A stretch of 6,217 bases of DNA, taken from Dokdonella sp. GTDB taxonomy: Bacteria > Pseudomonadota > Gammaproteobacteria > Xanthomonadales > Rhodanobacteraceae. The DNA is taken from positions 1 to 6,217 of the forward strand of contig JASLGB010000342.1 in NCBI GenBank assembly GCA_030150315.1. Direction: 5' to 3'. The notes beneath the pieces were generated by a model. That model ran no database searches. It saw only the letters and a list, made by a program, of their open reading frames with translations, and was not told the DNA's origin. Below, piece by piece: positions 1 through 5,659 of this stretch. The translations under genes were made by a program, and so were the position numbers. The number at the start of each line of letters is the position of its first letter. Position 1 is the first letter of the stretch.

Positions 1-820
1 TGGTCGAGCCCCCGCCGGCGGCCGAGATGCCGGCCTGCGGCGCTCGCGCGGAGGGCCTGGCGACCAGCGTCTCGCTGAGCGGGTCGATCGCGTAGCCATC
101 CACTTCGATGCGGTCGCGCGTGGCATCCACGCGCAGCATCGGCGCCCGCAGTATGGCCAGCTTTTCGACTGGGAAGGCCTGCTCCCAGTGCACCGGCGTC
201 TCCGGCACGCGCGCGCCCTTTTCGTCGATGCCGCGATCGAGCGAAAGCAGCACGTCGAATGCGAAGCTGTCGCGCGCGAACTGGTCGACCGTGCTGCGCG
301 TCGTCGCGGGTGCGAACCCGGCGTAGCGCGCCAGCACCGGCGCCAGCGTGGCGACGTTGGCATCCGCATCGCGCGGGCCGGCGGCATCGATCTCGCGCGC
401 CAGCAGGGCGGCGGCGCCGAGCACGTTGCAGCGGTCGTCGCTGGCGACGCGCGCCGCCGGTACGCCGAGCAGGCGCGCCGCGGCGCCGAGCTGGTCGGCG
501 AAGCCGTTGCCGCCATACAGGCCCATCAGGCCGTGCGCCGCCGGCATGTGATGGTGGCTTTCCGCGTTGACCGCCTCGGACGGCGGCACCCAATGGGTCT
601 GTGACCACGCAATCGCTTCAAGCACGCCCGGGGGAATCTGCGGATAGCGCGCATAGGCTTCGGCAAACAGCGACGGATACGCGGCGCGCTGCGCAACCAG
701 CGCGACTTCCTCGGACTGCAGCCGCTCGGCCAGGGCCGCTTCCTCGGTCTGCGCAAACGCCGGGCCGGCCAGGGTGCAGGCCGCACAAAGCCCCACCGTC
801 AACAGTGTACGAACGAACAT
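1..820 (-). CDS. Secreted peptidoglycan amidase-like protein, N-terminal part (partial, runs off left edge)
   Basis: The first 273 codons are visible with no stop; the C-terminus lies outside the window. Residues 1-23 form a signal peptide (short basic start, hydrophobic core, A-F-A before Q24), so the product is exported. Residues about 60-145 resemble the lysozyme-like domain that precedes the catalytic domain in large N-acetylmuramoyl-L-alanine amidases: a 'P-G-V-L-E-A-I-A-W' helix at 64-72, 'G-L-M-G-L' at 97-101, and a later helix with 'N-V-L-G-A-A-A-L-L-A' at 132-141. Where transglycosylases carry the catalytic Glu, this protein has Gln74 (Q-T-H-W), so this domain may bind rather than cut glycan. 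The catalytic amidase domain, if present, would be downstream and is not seen. The start at 820 is supported by GGGGAG about 6 bases upstream and by the signal peptide. It is divergent from the glyoxalase gene. The assignment rests on remembered motif style; the alternative is another secreted peptidoglycan-binding protein. Confidence 0.7.
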   Translation of the reverse strand, partial: MFVRTLLTVGLCAACTLAGPAFAQTEEAALAERLQSEEVALVAQRAAYPSLFAEAYARYPQIPPGVLEAIAWSQTHWVPPSEAVNAESHHHMPAAHGLMGLYGGNGFADQLGAAARLLGVPAARVASDDRCNVLGAAALLAREIDAAGPRDADANVATLAPVLARYAGFAPATTRSTVDQFARDSFAFDVLLSLDRGIDEKGARVPETPVHWEQAFPVEKLAILRAPMLRVDATRDRIEVDGYAIDPLSETLVARPSARAPQAGISAAGGGST

Positions 821-993
821 GGAGATCTCCCCGATCTGTGGTTGGATGGGCGCGCCAGCCTCTCCCTGCGGGTCGCGCCCGTGCCGAACCTAGGCGTTTG
901 GCCGGTGCGATTTCGTGTGCCGCGCCACAAACCCGGCCCGCTCGATGACGGCAGATGCCGGGGTTGTGCTGCCCTTCACATCCCGATTGGTCG

Positions 994-999
994 GATAAT
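994..999 (+). promoter_or_regulatory. Possible -10 element for the glyoxalase gene
   Basis: GATAAT matches the sigma-70 -10 consensus in five of six positions and lies 33 bases before the glyoxalase start, inside the 212-base divergent region between the amidase-like gene and this gene. The only good -35 candidate, TTCACA at 975-980, is too close (13-base spacer), so the promoter is weakly supported. Nothing else clear was found between 821 and 1018. Confidence 0.3.
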
Positions 1000-1032
1000 C
1001 GCGTTTTGCAACGACAGTGGAGGACGGCGCCC

Positions 1033-1455
1033 ATGCGCTACCTGCATACGATGATCCGCGTCCGCGACCTGGACGCATCCCTGAAATTCTTCTGCGACGG
1101 GCTCGGCCTGCGCGAGATGCGCCGCATGGAAAACCCGGCCGGCAAGTTCACGCTGGTCTTTCTGGCGGCGCCGGAGTCGCCCGATGCCGAGGTCGAGCTG
1201 ACCGTGAACTGGGGCTCGACCGAGGACTACGGCAGCGCGCGCAATTTCGGCCACCTCGCGTTCGAGGTCGACGACATCTACGCCAGTTGCGCGCGTCTGG
1301 CCGCGATGGGCGTCCCCATCAACCGCCCGCCGCGCGACGGCCACATGGCCTTCGTGCGTTCGCCGGATCTGGTTTCGGTCGAGCTGTTGCAGAAGGGCGA
1401 ACCGCTGGCTCCGGCCGAGCCGTGGGCGTCGATGCCGAACACCGGCGTCTGGTAA
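1033..1455 (+). CDS. gloA: Lactoylglutathione lyase-like VOC family metalloenzyme (glyoxalase I type)
   Basis: A 140-residue cytoplasmic protein, close to the usual length of bacterial glyoxalase I (about 135). It begins M-R-Y-L-H-T-M-I-R-V, very like E. coli GloA. The four expected metal ligands are all present: His5, Glu55 (in V-E-L-T), His74 (in F-G-H-L-A-F-E-V) and Glu117 (in S-V-E-L-L). Two VOC beta-alpha modules are visible (residues 4-57 and 72-120). Glyoxalase I isomerises the hemithioacetal of methylglyoxal and glutathione to S-lactoylglutathione. The short loop regions suggest the Ni/Co-type bacterial enzyme rather than the longer Zn-type; that is inference. The start at 1033 is chosen because GGAGGA (1019-1024) sits 8 bases ahead and because upstream in-frame codons (from 955) have no family resemblance. 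A C-terminal tail (S-M-P-N-T-G-V-W) extends past the core fold. It could also be a related VOC enzyme with another substrate. Confidence 0.85.
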   Translation: MRYLHTMIRVRDLDASLKFFCDGLGLREMRRMENPAGKFTLVFLAAPESPDAEVELTVNWGSTEDYGSARNFGHLAFEVDDIYASCARLAAMGVPINRPPRDGHMAFVRSPDLVSVELLQKGEPLAPAEPWASMPNTGVW

Positions 1456-1463
1456 GCCCGGCG

Positions 1464-1498
1464 CGGACGGGCGCGACGGCCTCGTTGCCGCCCGTCCG
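1464..1498 (+). terminator. GC-rich stem-loop just after the glyoxalase stop codon
   Basis: CGGACGGGCG (1464-1473) pairs perfectly with CGCCCGTCCG (1489-1498), a 10-base stem with a 15-base loop, starting 9 bases after the TAA stop. There is no T-tract behind it, so it may be a weak or factor-assisted terminator, or an mRNA 3'-end stabiliser. The rest of the 163-base gap to the aminotransferase shows no other gene. Confidence 0.4.
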
Positions 1499-1618
1499 GC
1501 ATCGGCGGCGCGCGCTTCCCGCTGGCGGTCGGCCCGCGATGCGGCCGCGAATGCGTCGCCCACCGCCGCATTCCGGCCGCCCCTTTTTCGACAGGCTTGT
1601 TCTCCGACAGGACCCCGC

Positions 1619-2833
1619 ATGAATTCTTCCGACCTGCCCGCGCTCGCGCAGCGCTACTGGCTTCCGGTGTACCAGCCGCGTCCCGTTGTGCTCGACCACG
1701 GCAAGGGCGCTCGCGTGTGGGATGTCGACGGACGAGACTACGTCGATTTCGGTGCCGGCATCGCCGTCAATTCGCTCGGACACGGCGACCCGGACCTGCT
1801 CGCCGCGCTGACCGCGCAGGCCGGCAAACTCTGGCATGCCAGCAACGTTTTCCTGACCGAGCCGCCGCTGCGCCTCGCCGAGGAGCTGGTCGCGGCATCC
1901 GGTTTCGCCGAGCGCGTGTTCCTGTGCAACTCCGGCGCGGAAGCGAACGAGGCGGCGATCAAGCTGGTGCGCAAGTGGGCCGCATCGCGCGGCCGTGCGC
2001 CGGAGCGGCGCGTGATCCTGACGTTCCGCGGCTCCTTCCATGGCCGCACGCTGGCGACGGTAACCGCGACCGCGCAGCCGAAGTACCAGCAGGATTTCGA
2101 GCCGCTGCCGCAGGGATTTCGCCACGCCGATTTCAACGGCATCGCCGACCTCGAGCGCGCGTTCGCCGCGGCCGATGTCGCCGCCGTGCTGCTGGAGCCG
2201 GTGCAGGGCGAGGGCGGCGTCACGCCGGCCACGCCGGAATTCCTGGCGCGTGCGCGTGCGCTTTGCGACGCGCACGATGCCTTGCTGGTGTTTGATGAAA
2301 TCCAGTGCGGCATGGGCCGTACCGGCACGCTATTCGCGCACGCGCCGTCCGGCGTGCGACCCGACATCGTCACGCTGGCCAAGGCACTCGGCTGCGGCTT
2401 TCCGGTCGGCGCGATGCTGGCCGGGCCGGCCGTCGCCGAGGTGATGCAGGTCGGCGCGCATGGCAGCACCTTCGGCGGCAATCCGATGGCGGCCGCGGTC
2501 GCGCGCGTCGCCCTGCGCAAGCTCGCCTCGGACGATGTCGCCGCCAATGTCGCGCGCCAGTCGCAGGCGTTGCGCGACGGCATCGCCGCGATCGACGGCG
2601 ACCGCGGATTGTTCGCGCTGGTGCGCGGGCGCGGCCTGATGCTCGGCGCGGTGCTGGCCGATGCGTACAAGGGCCGTGCCGGCGAGATCGTCGACCGCGC
2701 TGCCGCGCAGGGCCTGCTGCTGCTGCAGGCCGGCCCCGACGTGCTGCGCTTCGTGCCGCCGCTGACCATCACCGACGAGGAACTCGCCGAAGGCCTGCGG
2801 CGCTTCGCCTGCGCGCTGGCGGAATTCGCCTGA
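1619..2833 (+). CDS. argD: Acetylornithine/succinyldiaminopimelate-type aminotransferase (class III, PLP)
   Basis: A 404-residue fold-type I, class III aminotransferase, the normal length for ArgD. Visible landmarks: S-G-A-E-A-N at 105-110 (phosphate binding), F140-H141-G-R-T (cofactor ring stacking and substrate Arg143), D226-E-I-Q-C-G-M-G-R-T-G (Asp226 contacts the pyridine nitrogen), Lys255 in L-A-K-A-L-G-C-G (Schiff-base lysine), H-G-S-T-F-G-G-N-P at 281-289, and Arg377 in L-R-F-V-P-P-L (carboxylate binding). ArgD moves the amino group between N-acetylornithine and 2-oxoglutarate in arginine synthesis and often also serves lysine synthesis. AGGA (1609-1612) lies 6 bases before ATG. No other arg or ast gene is next to it, so biosynthetic ArgD and catabolic AstC (succinylornithine) cannot be fully separated by context; the absence of astA/D/B/E favours ArgD only mildly. 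It converges on the regulator gene, with 36 bases between stops. Confidence 0.85.
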   Translation: MNSSDLPALAQRYWLPVYQPRPVVLDHGKGARVWDVDGRDYVDFGAGIAVNSLGHGDPDLLAALTAQAGKLWHASNVFLTEPPLRLAEELVAASGFAERVFLCNSGAEANEAAIKLVRKWAASRGRAPERRVILTFRGSFHGRTLATVTATAQPKYQQDFEPLPQGFRHADFNGIADLERAFAAADVAAVLLEPVQGEGGVTPATPEFLARARALCDAHDALLVFDEIQCGMGRTGTLFAHAPSGVRPDIVTLAKALGCGFPVGAMLAGPAVAEVMQVGAHGSTFGGNPMAAAVARVALRKLASDDVAANVARQSQALRDGIAAIDGDRGLFALVRGRGLMLGAVLADAYKGRAGEIVDRAAAQGLLLLQAGPDVLRFVPPLTITDEELAEGLRRFACALAEFA

Positions 2834-2836
2834 TCG

Positions 2837-2867
2837 GCGCGTCGCGGCTGCGGCTGCCGCGGCGCGC
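2837..2867. terminator. Hairpin between convergent stop codons, probable bidirectional terminator
   Basis: Twelve bases at 2837-2848 pair with 2856-2867 around a 7-base loop; the only imperfection is T2842 opposite G2862 (a G-U wobble in plus-strand RNA, an A-C mismatch in minus-strand RNA). It fills almost exactly the gap between the aminotransferase stop (2831-2833) and the regulator stop (2870-2872). There is no T-tract on either side, so it is not a textbook intrinsic terminator. Confidence 0.5.
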
Positions 2868-2869
2868 GC

Positions 2870-3523
2870 TCAGCGCTCGTCGTCGTGGCGGCCGATGCGG
2901 AAGCGGCAGGCGTGGCCGCCGCGCAGCAGGCATTCCATGTGCTGTATCGGGCGTCCGCTGGCGCGCTGCATGAAGGCGAGGTCGAAGCGGCACACTTCCG
3001 GGTGCGCCCTGGCCAGCGCGTGGAAGACGCAGTTCCAGGCCTCGATCTGCATTCCCCCGTCGCGCCGCACCGCACCGGCCTCATAGCCCAACGCATCCAG
3101 CTGCGCGGCCAGCGACTGTGCGATGGCATCGTCGCTGGAGGTGTCGATGCGGCTGGCCGCGGCGGCACCGAGATCCGTTCCCAGCCGCGACAGCATGGCT
3201 TCCACTGCAGCGCTGCCCTCGCTGGCCAACTGCTGTTCGATCAGGCCGGCGGCGATCAGCGCGTAGTTGCGCGGAAACAGGTCGCGCCCGGCCGGCAGCA
3301 GCACGTAGCGCATCAGCGGTCGGCCCCCGCTCGGCTGTGCGCTGCCGCGGGCGACCAGACCCGCGGTGATCAGCGCGGTCAGGTGTTGGCGGACCGCGTT
3401 GTGGGTGACGCCGAGCGCCTCGCACAGGGTTTCCATGCTGGCTCCCTGTGGCGAAGCGAGCAGCGTGCGCAGCAGCTTGTGCTGTGTCTGGCCAAGCTGG
3501 CGCCAGCTCGTGATCGGTTTCAT
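2870..3523 (-). CDS. Winged-helix transcriptional regulator with SufR-like C-terminal cysteine cluster
   Basis: A 217-residue cytoplasmic DNA-binding protein. Residues about 12-80 form an ArsR/DeoR-like winged helix: 'A-S-M-E-T-L-C-E-A-L-G-V-T-H-N-A-V-R-Q-H' gives the helix-turn-helix with the recognition helix near 39-52, followed by a wing with G-G-R-P (67-70) leading into a beta strand (M-R-Y-V-L). The C-terminal half has four cysteines: Cys165, Cys178, Cys198 and Cys206. The C-X12-C spacing of the first pair (N-C-V-F-H ... H-P-E-V-C) and the 27 residues between Cys178 and Cys206 resemble SufR-type Fe-S repressors; the third cysteine is placed differently from the classical cyanobacterial pattern. 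The likely role is a repressor sensing Fe-S, redox or metal state, possibly of its own operon; this is inference. Its ATG overlaps the TGA of the upstream gene by 4 bases (ATGA), which fixes the start and implies translational coupling. No suf or isc genes are in view. An alternative is a COG2345-like regulator with an unrelated ligand. Confidence 0.8.
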   Translation of the reverse strand: MKPITSWRQLGQTQHKLLRTLLASPQGASMETLCEALGVTHNAVRQHLTALITAGLVARGSAQPSGGRPLMRYVLLPAGRDLFPRNYALIAAGLIEQQLASEGSAAVEAMLSRLGTDLGAAAASRIDTSSDDAIAQSLAAQLDALGYEAGAVRRDGGMQIEAWNCVFHALARAHPEVCRFDLAFMQRASGRPIQHMECLLRGGHACRFRIGRHDDER

Positions 3524-4182
3524 GCGGCCTTGTCGGGGAACTGCCTGGCCAGCGCGCTGGCCAGCGCATCGGCGATCGTGTCCATGTGCGCGCGCATCGC
3601 GGCCCAGGTGCGGGCCTCGGCCTGCATGTCGCCGCGCATGATTTCGCCGATCTGCGCCTGATGGTGCGCGCCATGCGCCATCAGCAGTCCGCGCACCGCG
3701 TCCTCGGGCAGGTACGGATTGGCCGCGGCGAGGAACTTCGCGATCGCGCCGGCGTTGTCGGCAAGGTCCTTGGCCGCCTGCGTCGCGGCGTTGCGGTCAC
3801 CGGCATGTTCGGCGTTGGTCAGCGCCTGGACCGCGCCCCAGTGCGTACCGAGCAGTTTCAGCATCGCCTGGCCGGCGTCGGCACCGTAGAAGCCGGCCAC
3901 CGCATCGGCGATCTGCCGCGCATTGTCGACCACCGCGGTGGCGGCCTTCCCGGCGTTGGCGCTGTCGCCAGCCTTCACCGCCAGAGCGTAGTCGCGCGTG
4001 TGCTGCACATGTCCCTGCCACAGGCCGCGCAACGCGGCGTCGAGCTTGGGCGCCACGCTTTGGGCGCTGGCCGGCGCGTTCGCATGGGCGTCGTGGCCAT
4101 CGTGGGTTGCCGCGGAAACCGGGCTGATGGCAAGCAGGCCGCCGAAGCCGAGCGCGGCGAGGAGCGAGAGCAGGCATTTCAT
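3520..4182 (-). CDS. Exported His-rich helical protein with three 56-residue repeats, unknown function
   Basis: A 220-residue protein with a signal peptide (K2, hydrophobic core 4-19, V-S-A before A25), so it is probably periplasmic. After cleavage comes a short His/Asp/Ala-rich linker with H27-x2-H30-x2-H33, a possible metal-binding strip. Residues 51-220 are predicted all-helical and consist of three 56-residue units (51-106, 107-162, 163-220). Each has a His at unit position 8 (58, 114, 170), Gly-Asp at 22-23 (72-73, 128-129, 184-185) and an Ile-Ala pair at 41-42 (91, 147, 203). Extra histidines are at 61, 173, 174 and 199. Similar secreted helical proteins with L-W-x2-H-V openings occur in other bacteria as hypothetical proteins, but I know no proven function. 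The start at 4182 is chosen for the signal peptide and GGGAG at 4192-4196; the reading frame remains open far upstream, but without such support. It is the first gene of a two-gene operon with the regulator. No enzyme motif was recognised. Confidence 0.85.
   Translation of the reverse strand: MKCLLSLLAALGFGGLLAISPVSAATHDGHDAHANAPASAQSVAPKLDAALRGLWQGHVQHTRDYALAVKAGDSANAGKAATAVVDNARQIADAVAGFYGADAGQAMLKLLGTHWGAVQALTNAEHAGDRNAATQAAKDLADNAGAIAKFLAAANPYLPEDAVRGLLMAHGAHHQAQIGEIMRGDMQAEARTWAAMRAHMDTIADALASALARQFPDKAA
3523..4032 (-). repeat. Three tandem 56-residue protein repeats (168 bases each)
   Basis: Unit 1 spans about 4032-3865, unit 2 3864-3697 and unit 3 3696-3523. The units align without gaps through the shared landmarks: Leu at unit position 4, His at 8, Gly-Asp at 22-23, Ile-Ala at 41-42. 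The DNA has diverged, so this is an old internal triplication visible at protein level only. Each unit probably folds as a helical hairpin. Confidence 0.7.
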
Positions 4183-4449
4183 GATCCGTTTCTCCCGAGG
4201 ACGCCGCGGGATGCGGCCCGTCCATTCTGCTGTCCGCGGAACAAAATGGAATATACGCATGTGCAAAGCCTGTTTCATCGCGTTTATCGGCGCATCCACC
4301 GGCGTCTGTTGGGCATCGGCGGGGGTCCGCCCTCCGTTTCGCTGGCGCCGGCTGCTTGCGCGATACGCGCGCTTGCCCGCGTTCGGACGGGCCGGTTTCG
4401 TGTAGTTTTCGCGGACGTGGCGCCCCCTGCGCCGCGAGGGAGAGACGGG
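4183..4449. promoter_or_regulatory. Divergent intergenic control region
   Basis: These 267 bases separate the minus-strand repeat-protein operon from the plus-strand lipoprotein and must hold promoters for both. The minus-strand ribosome site GGGAG (4192-4196) and an AT-rich patch at 4241-4260 are visible on the left. On the right the lipoprotein site AGGGAG (4437-4442) is clear. GCGCG-ATA-CGCGC at 4358-4370 is a short palindrome-like element that could be an operator, but such GC runs are common here. Short open frames across this stretch lack ribosome sites and family resemblance. Confidence 0.5.
4250..4255 (-). promoter_or_regulatory. Possible -10 element for the repeat-protein/regulator operon
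   Basis: On the minus strand TATATT (five of six matches to the -10 consensus) lies in a locally AT-rich patch (4241-4260) that stands out in this GC-rich window. It is 67 bases before the start at 4182, giving a leader of roughly 60 bases. The spacing-compatible -35 sequences (ATGAAA or TGAAAC around 4272-4278) are poor sigma-70 matches. Confidence 0.35.
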
Positions 4450-4992
4450 ATGAGTCGTTTTCTGCTGCTCGCCGCGGCATTGATGCTGGGTGGCTGCGCC
4501 GCCAACGTGAAGACATCCGGCGTCCCGGCGCCTGCGGCTGCCGTGACGACACCGCCGACGGCGATCGTCCTTCATCTCGACGGAAGCCCGGCAGCGACCG
4601 GCTCGAAGGACTGGTCGCGCCTGCAAGAGGTCTGGCAGGAATCGATGCAGTCGATCGCGACCAAGGCCGGCCTCGCGTTTTCCATGCAAGCCGATGCGGC
4701 TCCGTCGAACGGACGCAGTGGCGTGCTGGTATCCGTGCGAGTGGACAGTTTCCGCTACGTCTCCACCGGCATGCGCCTGGGCTTCGGCATCATGACCGGC
4801 AACGCGACACTGGATGCGACCGCCACGCTGCGCGATCTGGCCGATGGCCGCGAACTGGGCGAGCGCCGCTACAACACCAGCTCGAGCGCCTGGCAGGGCA
4901 TCCTTTCGGCGATGACGGCCAAGCAGGTCGACGCGGTCAACCGGCAGATCCTCGCCGAAACCGGCACGGTCGCGCAGCCGCGCGGAAACTGA
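4450..4992 (+). CDS. Small outer-membrane-type lipoprotein, DUF4410-like
   Basis: A 180-residue protein with a lipoprotein signal: R3, hydrophobic 4-13, and lipobox L-G-G-C with the lipidated cysteine at 16. Ala17 after the Cys gives no Asp retention signal, so outer-membrane sorting is expected. A Pro/Ala/Thr-rich linker (about 22-37) leads to a globular domain with an alpha helix at 54-72, then beta strands including V-L-V-S-V-R-V (92-98), M-R-L-G-F-G-I-M-T-G (108-117), A-T-L-D-A-T-A-T-L-R-D (119-129) and the turn A-D-G-R-E-L-G (131-137). This 'glycine-rich strand then D-x2-D/G-R-x-L' style recalls DUF4410-type lipoproteins; the match is tentative. AGGGAG (4437-4442) is 7 bases before ATG, fixing the start. 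The sigma factor gene follows 70 bases later on the same strand, so the lipoprotein could share its transcript or belong to its regulon. Function is unknown. Confidence 0.85.
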   Translation: MSRFLLLAAALMLGGCAANVKTSGVPAPAAAVTTPPTAIVLHLDGSPAATGSKDWSRLQEVWQESMQSIATKAGLAFSMQADAAPSNGRSGVLVSVRVDSFRYVSTGMRLGFGIMTGNATLDATATLRDLADGRELGERRYNTSSSAWQGILSAMTAKQVDAVNRQILAETGTVAQPRGN

Positions 4993-5011
4993 CGGCGTCG
5001 AAGGGACAGCT

Positions 5012-5044
5012 CGCGGCGGCCGAAGGTATCGCAGGGCCGCCGCG
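5012..5044. repeat. Perfect 10-base inverted repeat before the sigma factor gene
   Basis: CGCGGCGGCC (5012-5021) and GGCCGCCGCG (5035-5044) are exact reverse complements around a 13-base loop. The stem ends 8 bases before the probable ribosome site (GAGG, 5053-5056) of the sigma gene. GGACAGC occurs directly on both sides of it (5004-5010 and 5044-5050). There is no T-tract. It could terminate the lipoprotein transcript, act as an operator, or structure the sigma leader. Confidence 0.5.
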
Positions 5045-5062
5045 GACAGCACGAGGCAGCGG

Positions 5063-5659
5063 ATGGAATTGCGCGACGACACCGAATACGAAACCGAAAT
5101 CGGCCTGCAGCTGGAAGGTCTGGCCAAGGCCAGCGGGCTCGATCTGGCCGGCCTGATGACCGGCTTGCAGGGCGAATTGCGCCAGATCGCGCGGCGCCAG
5201 CGCCGTCGCGGCACGGTCGGCGAAACGCTGTCGACCACCGCGCTCGTCAACGAGGCCTATCTCAAGTTCGCGTCTTCGCCGGAGCTGTTCGGCCGCATCG
5301 ACCGCAACCACTTCCTCGCGATTGCCGCGCGCGCGATGCGCAACATCGTCATCAACCACGCGCGCGACCGCGTCGCGCAGAAGCGCGGCGGCGGTGCGAT
5401 CCACGACAGCCTCGGCCAGCTCGATGCGGCCGATGCCGACATCGACGAGGCGGTGCGCCTGCTTGAACTGGACGACGCTCTGAAGCGCCTCGAAGCGGTG
5501 CGGCCGCGGCTCGCGCAGGTGGTGCAGCTGCGCTATTTCGCCGGCCTGTCCGAGGAGGAGACCGGCGAGGTGCTCGATCTGGACCGCAGTACCGTCCGAC
5601 GCGACTGGCTCAAGGCGCGTGGCTGGCTGTACGAGCGGCTGCATCCGGACGCGCCCTGA
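5063..5659 (+). CDS. ECF-family RNA polymerase sigma factor, ECF43-like, kinase-linked
   Basis: A 198-residue sigma-70 family protein. Region 2 spans about 25-105: the helix L-V-N-E-A-Y-L-K-F (61-69), then F84-L-A-I-A-A-R-A-M-R-N-I-V-I-N-H-A-R-D (84-102), which is the region 2.3-2.4 core. An acidic linker (121-137, rich in Asp) leads to region 4 at about 138-192: Q-L-R-Y-F-A-G-L-S-E-E-E-T (155-167) and a recognition helix with D-R-S-T-V-R-R-D-W (174-182). It has no extra C-terminal domain and no anti-sigma neighbour. Where most ECF factors have an acidic D-A-E-D motif contacting the beta-prime clamp, this one has S57-T58-T59-A60, as expected of ECF43 factors, which are known to need threonine phosphorylation by a partner kinase. 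The kinase gene follows with overlapping stop and start (TGATG). ATG at 5063 is chosen for GAGG at 5053-5056. The regulon is unknown. Confidence 0.88.
   Translation: MELRDDTEYETEIGLQLEGLAKASGLDLAGLMTGLQGELRQIARRQRRRGTVGETLSTTALVNEAYLKFASSPELFGRIDRNHFLAIAARAMRNIVINHARDRVAQKRGGGAIHDSLGQLDAADADIDEAVRLLELDDALKRLEAVRPRLAQVVQLRYFAGLSEEETGEVLDLDRSTVRRDWLKARGWLYERLHPDAP

Noticed and set aside
821..830. Palindrome GGAGATCTCC at the amidase-like start codon
   Set aside because: Overlaps the ribosome binding site and is short; no second copy was found to suggest an operator.
848..880. Seven-base stem GGGCGCG/CGCGCCC in the amidase-like leader
   Set aside because: Short stem with a 19-base loop; expected by chance at this GC content.
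955..1032. Extra 26 N-terminal codons for the glyoxalase
   Set aside because: The family starts at M-R-Y-L-H with the metal ligand His5, and GGAGGA precedes 1033.
1738..3168. Long 476-codon open frame on the minus strand across the aminotransferase gene
   Set aside because: Ser/Ala/Arg/Pro-rich translation without any family resemblance; it is the antisense shadow of a GC-rich real gene.
4260..4405. Small plus-strand frame in the divergent region (48 codons, starts M-C-K-A-C-F)
   Set aside because: No ribosome site, an Arg/Ala-rich tail typical of chance frames in GC-rich DNA, and it overlaps the probable minus-strand promoter.
3586..4992. 468-codon plus-strand frame ending at the lipoprotein stop
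   Set aside because: The part before 4450 is antisense to the repeat-protein gene and has no ribosome site; the lipobox and AGGGAG place the real start at 4450.
4183..5250. Upstream extension of the repeat-protein frame to 5250 on the minus strand
   Set aside because: It would bury the signal peptide, run antisense to the lipoprotein and sigma genes, and lacks a family match; the start at 4182 has a good ribosome site.
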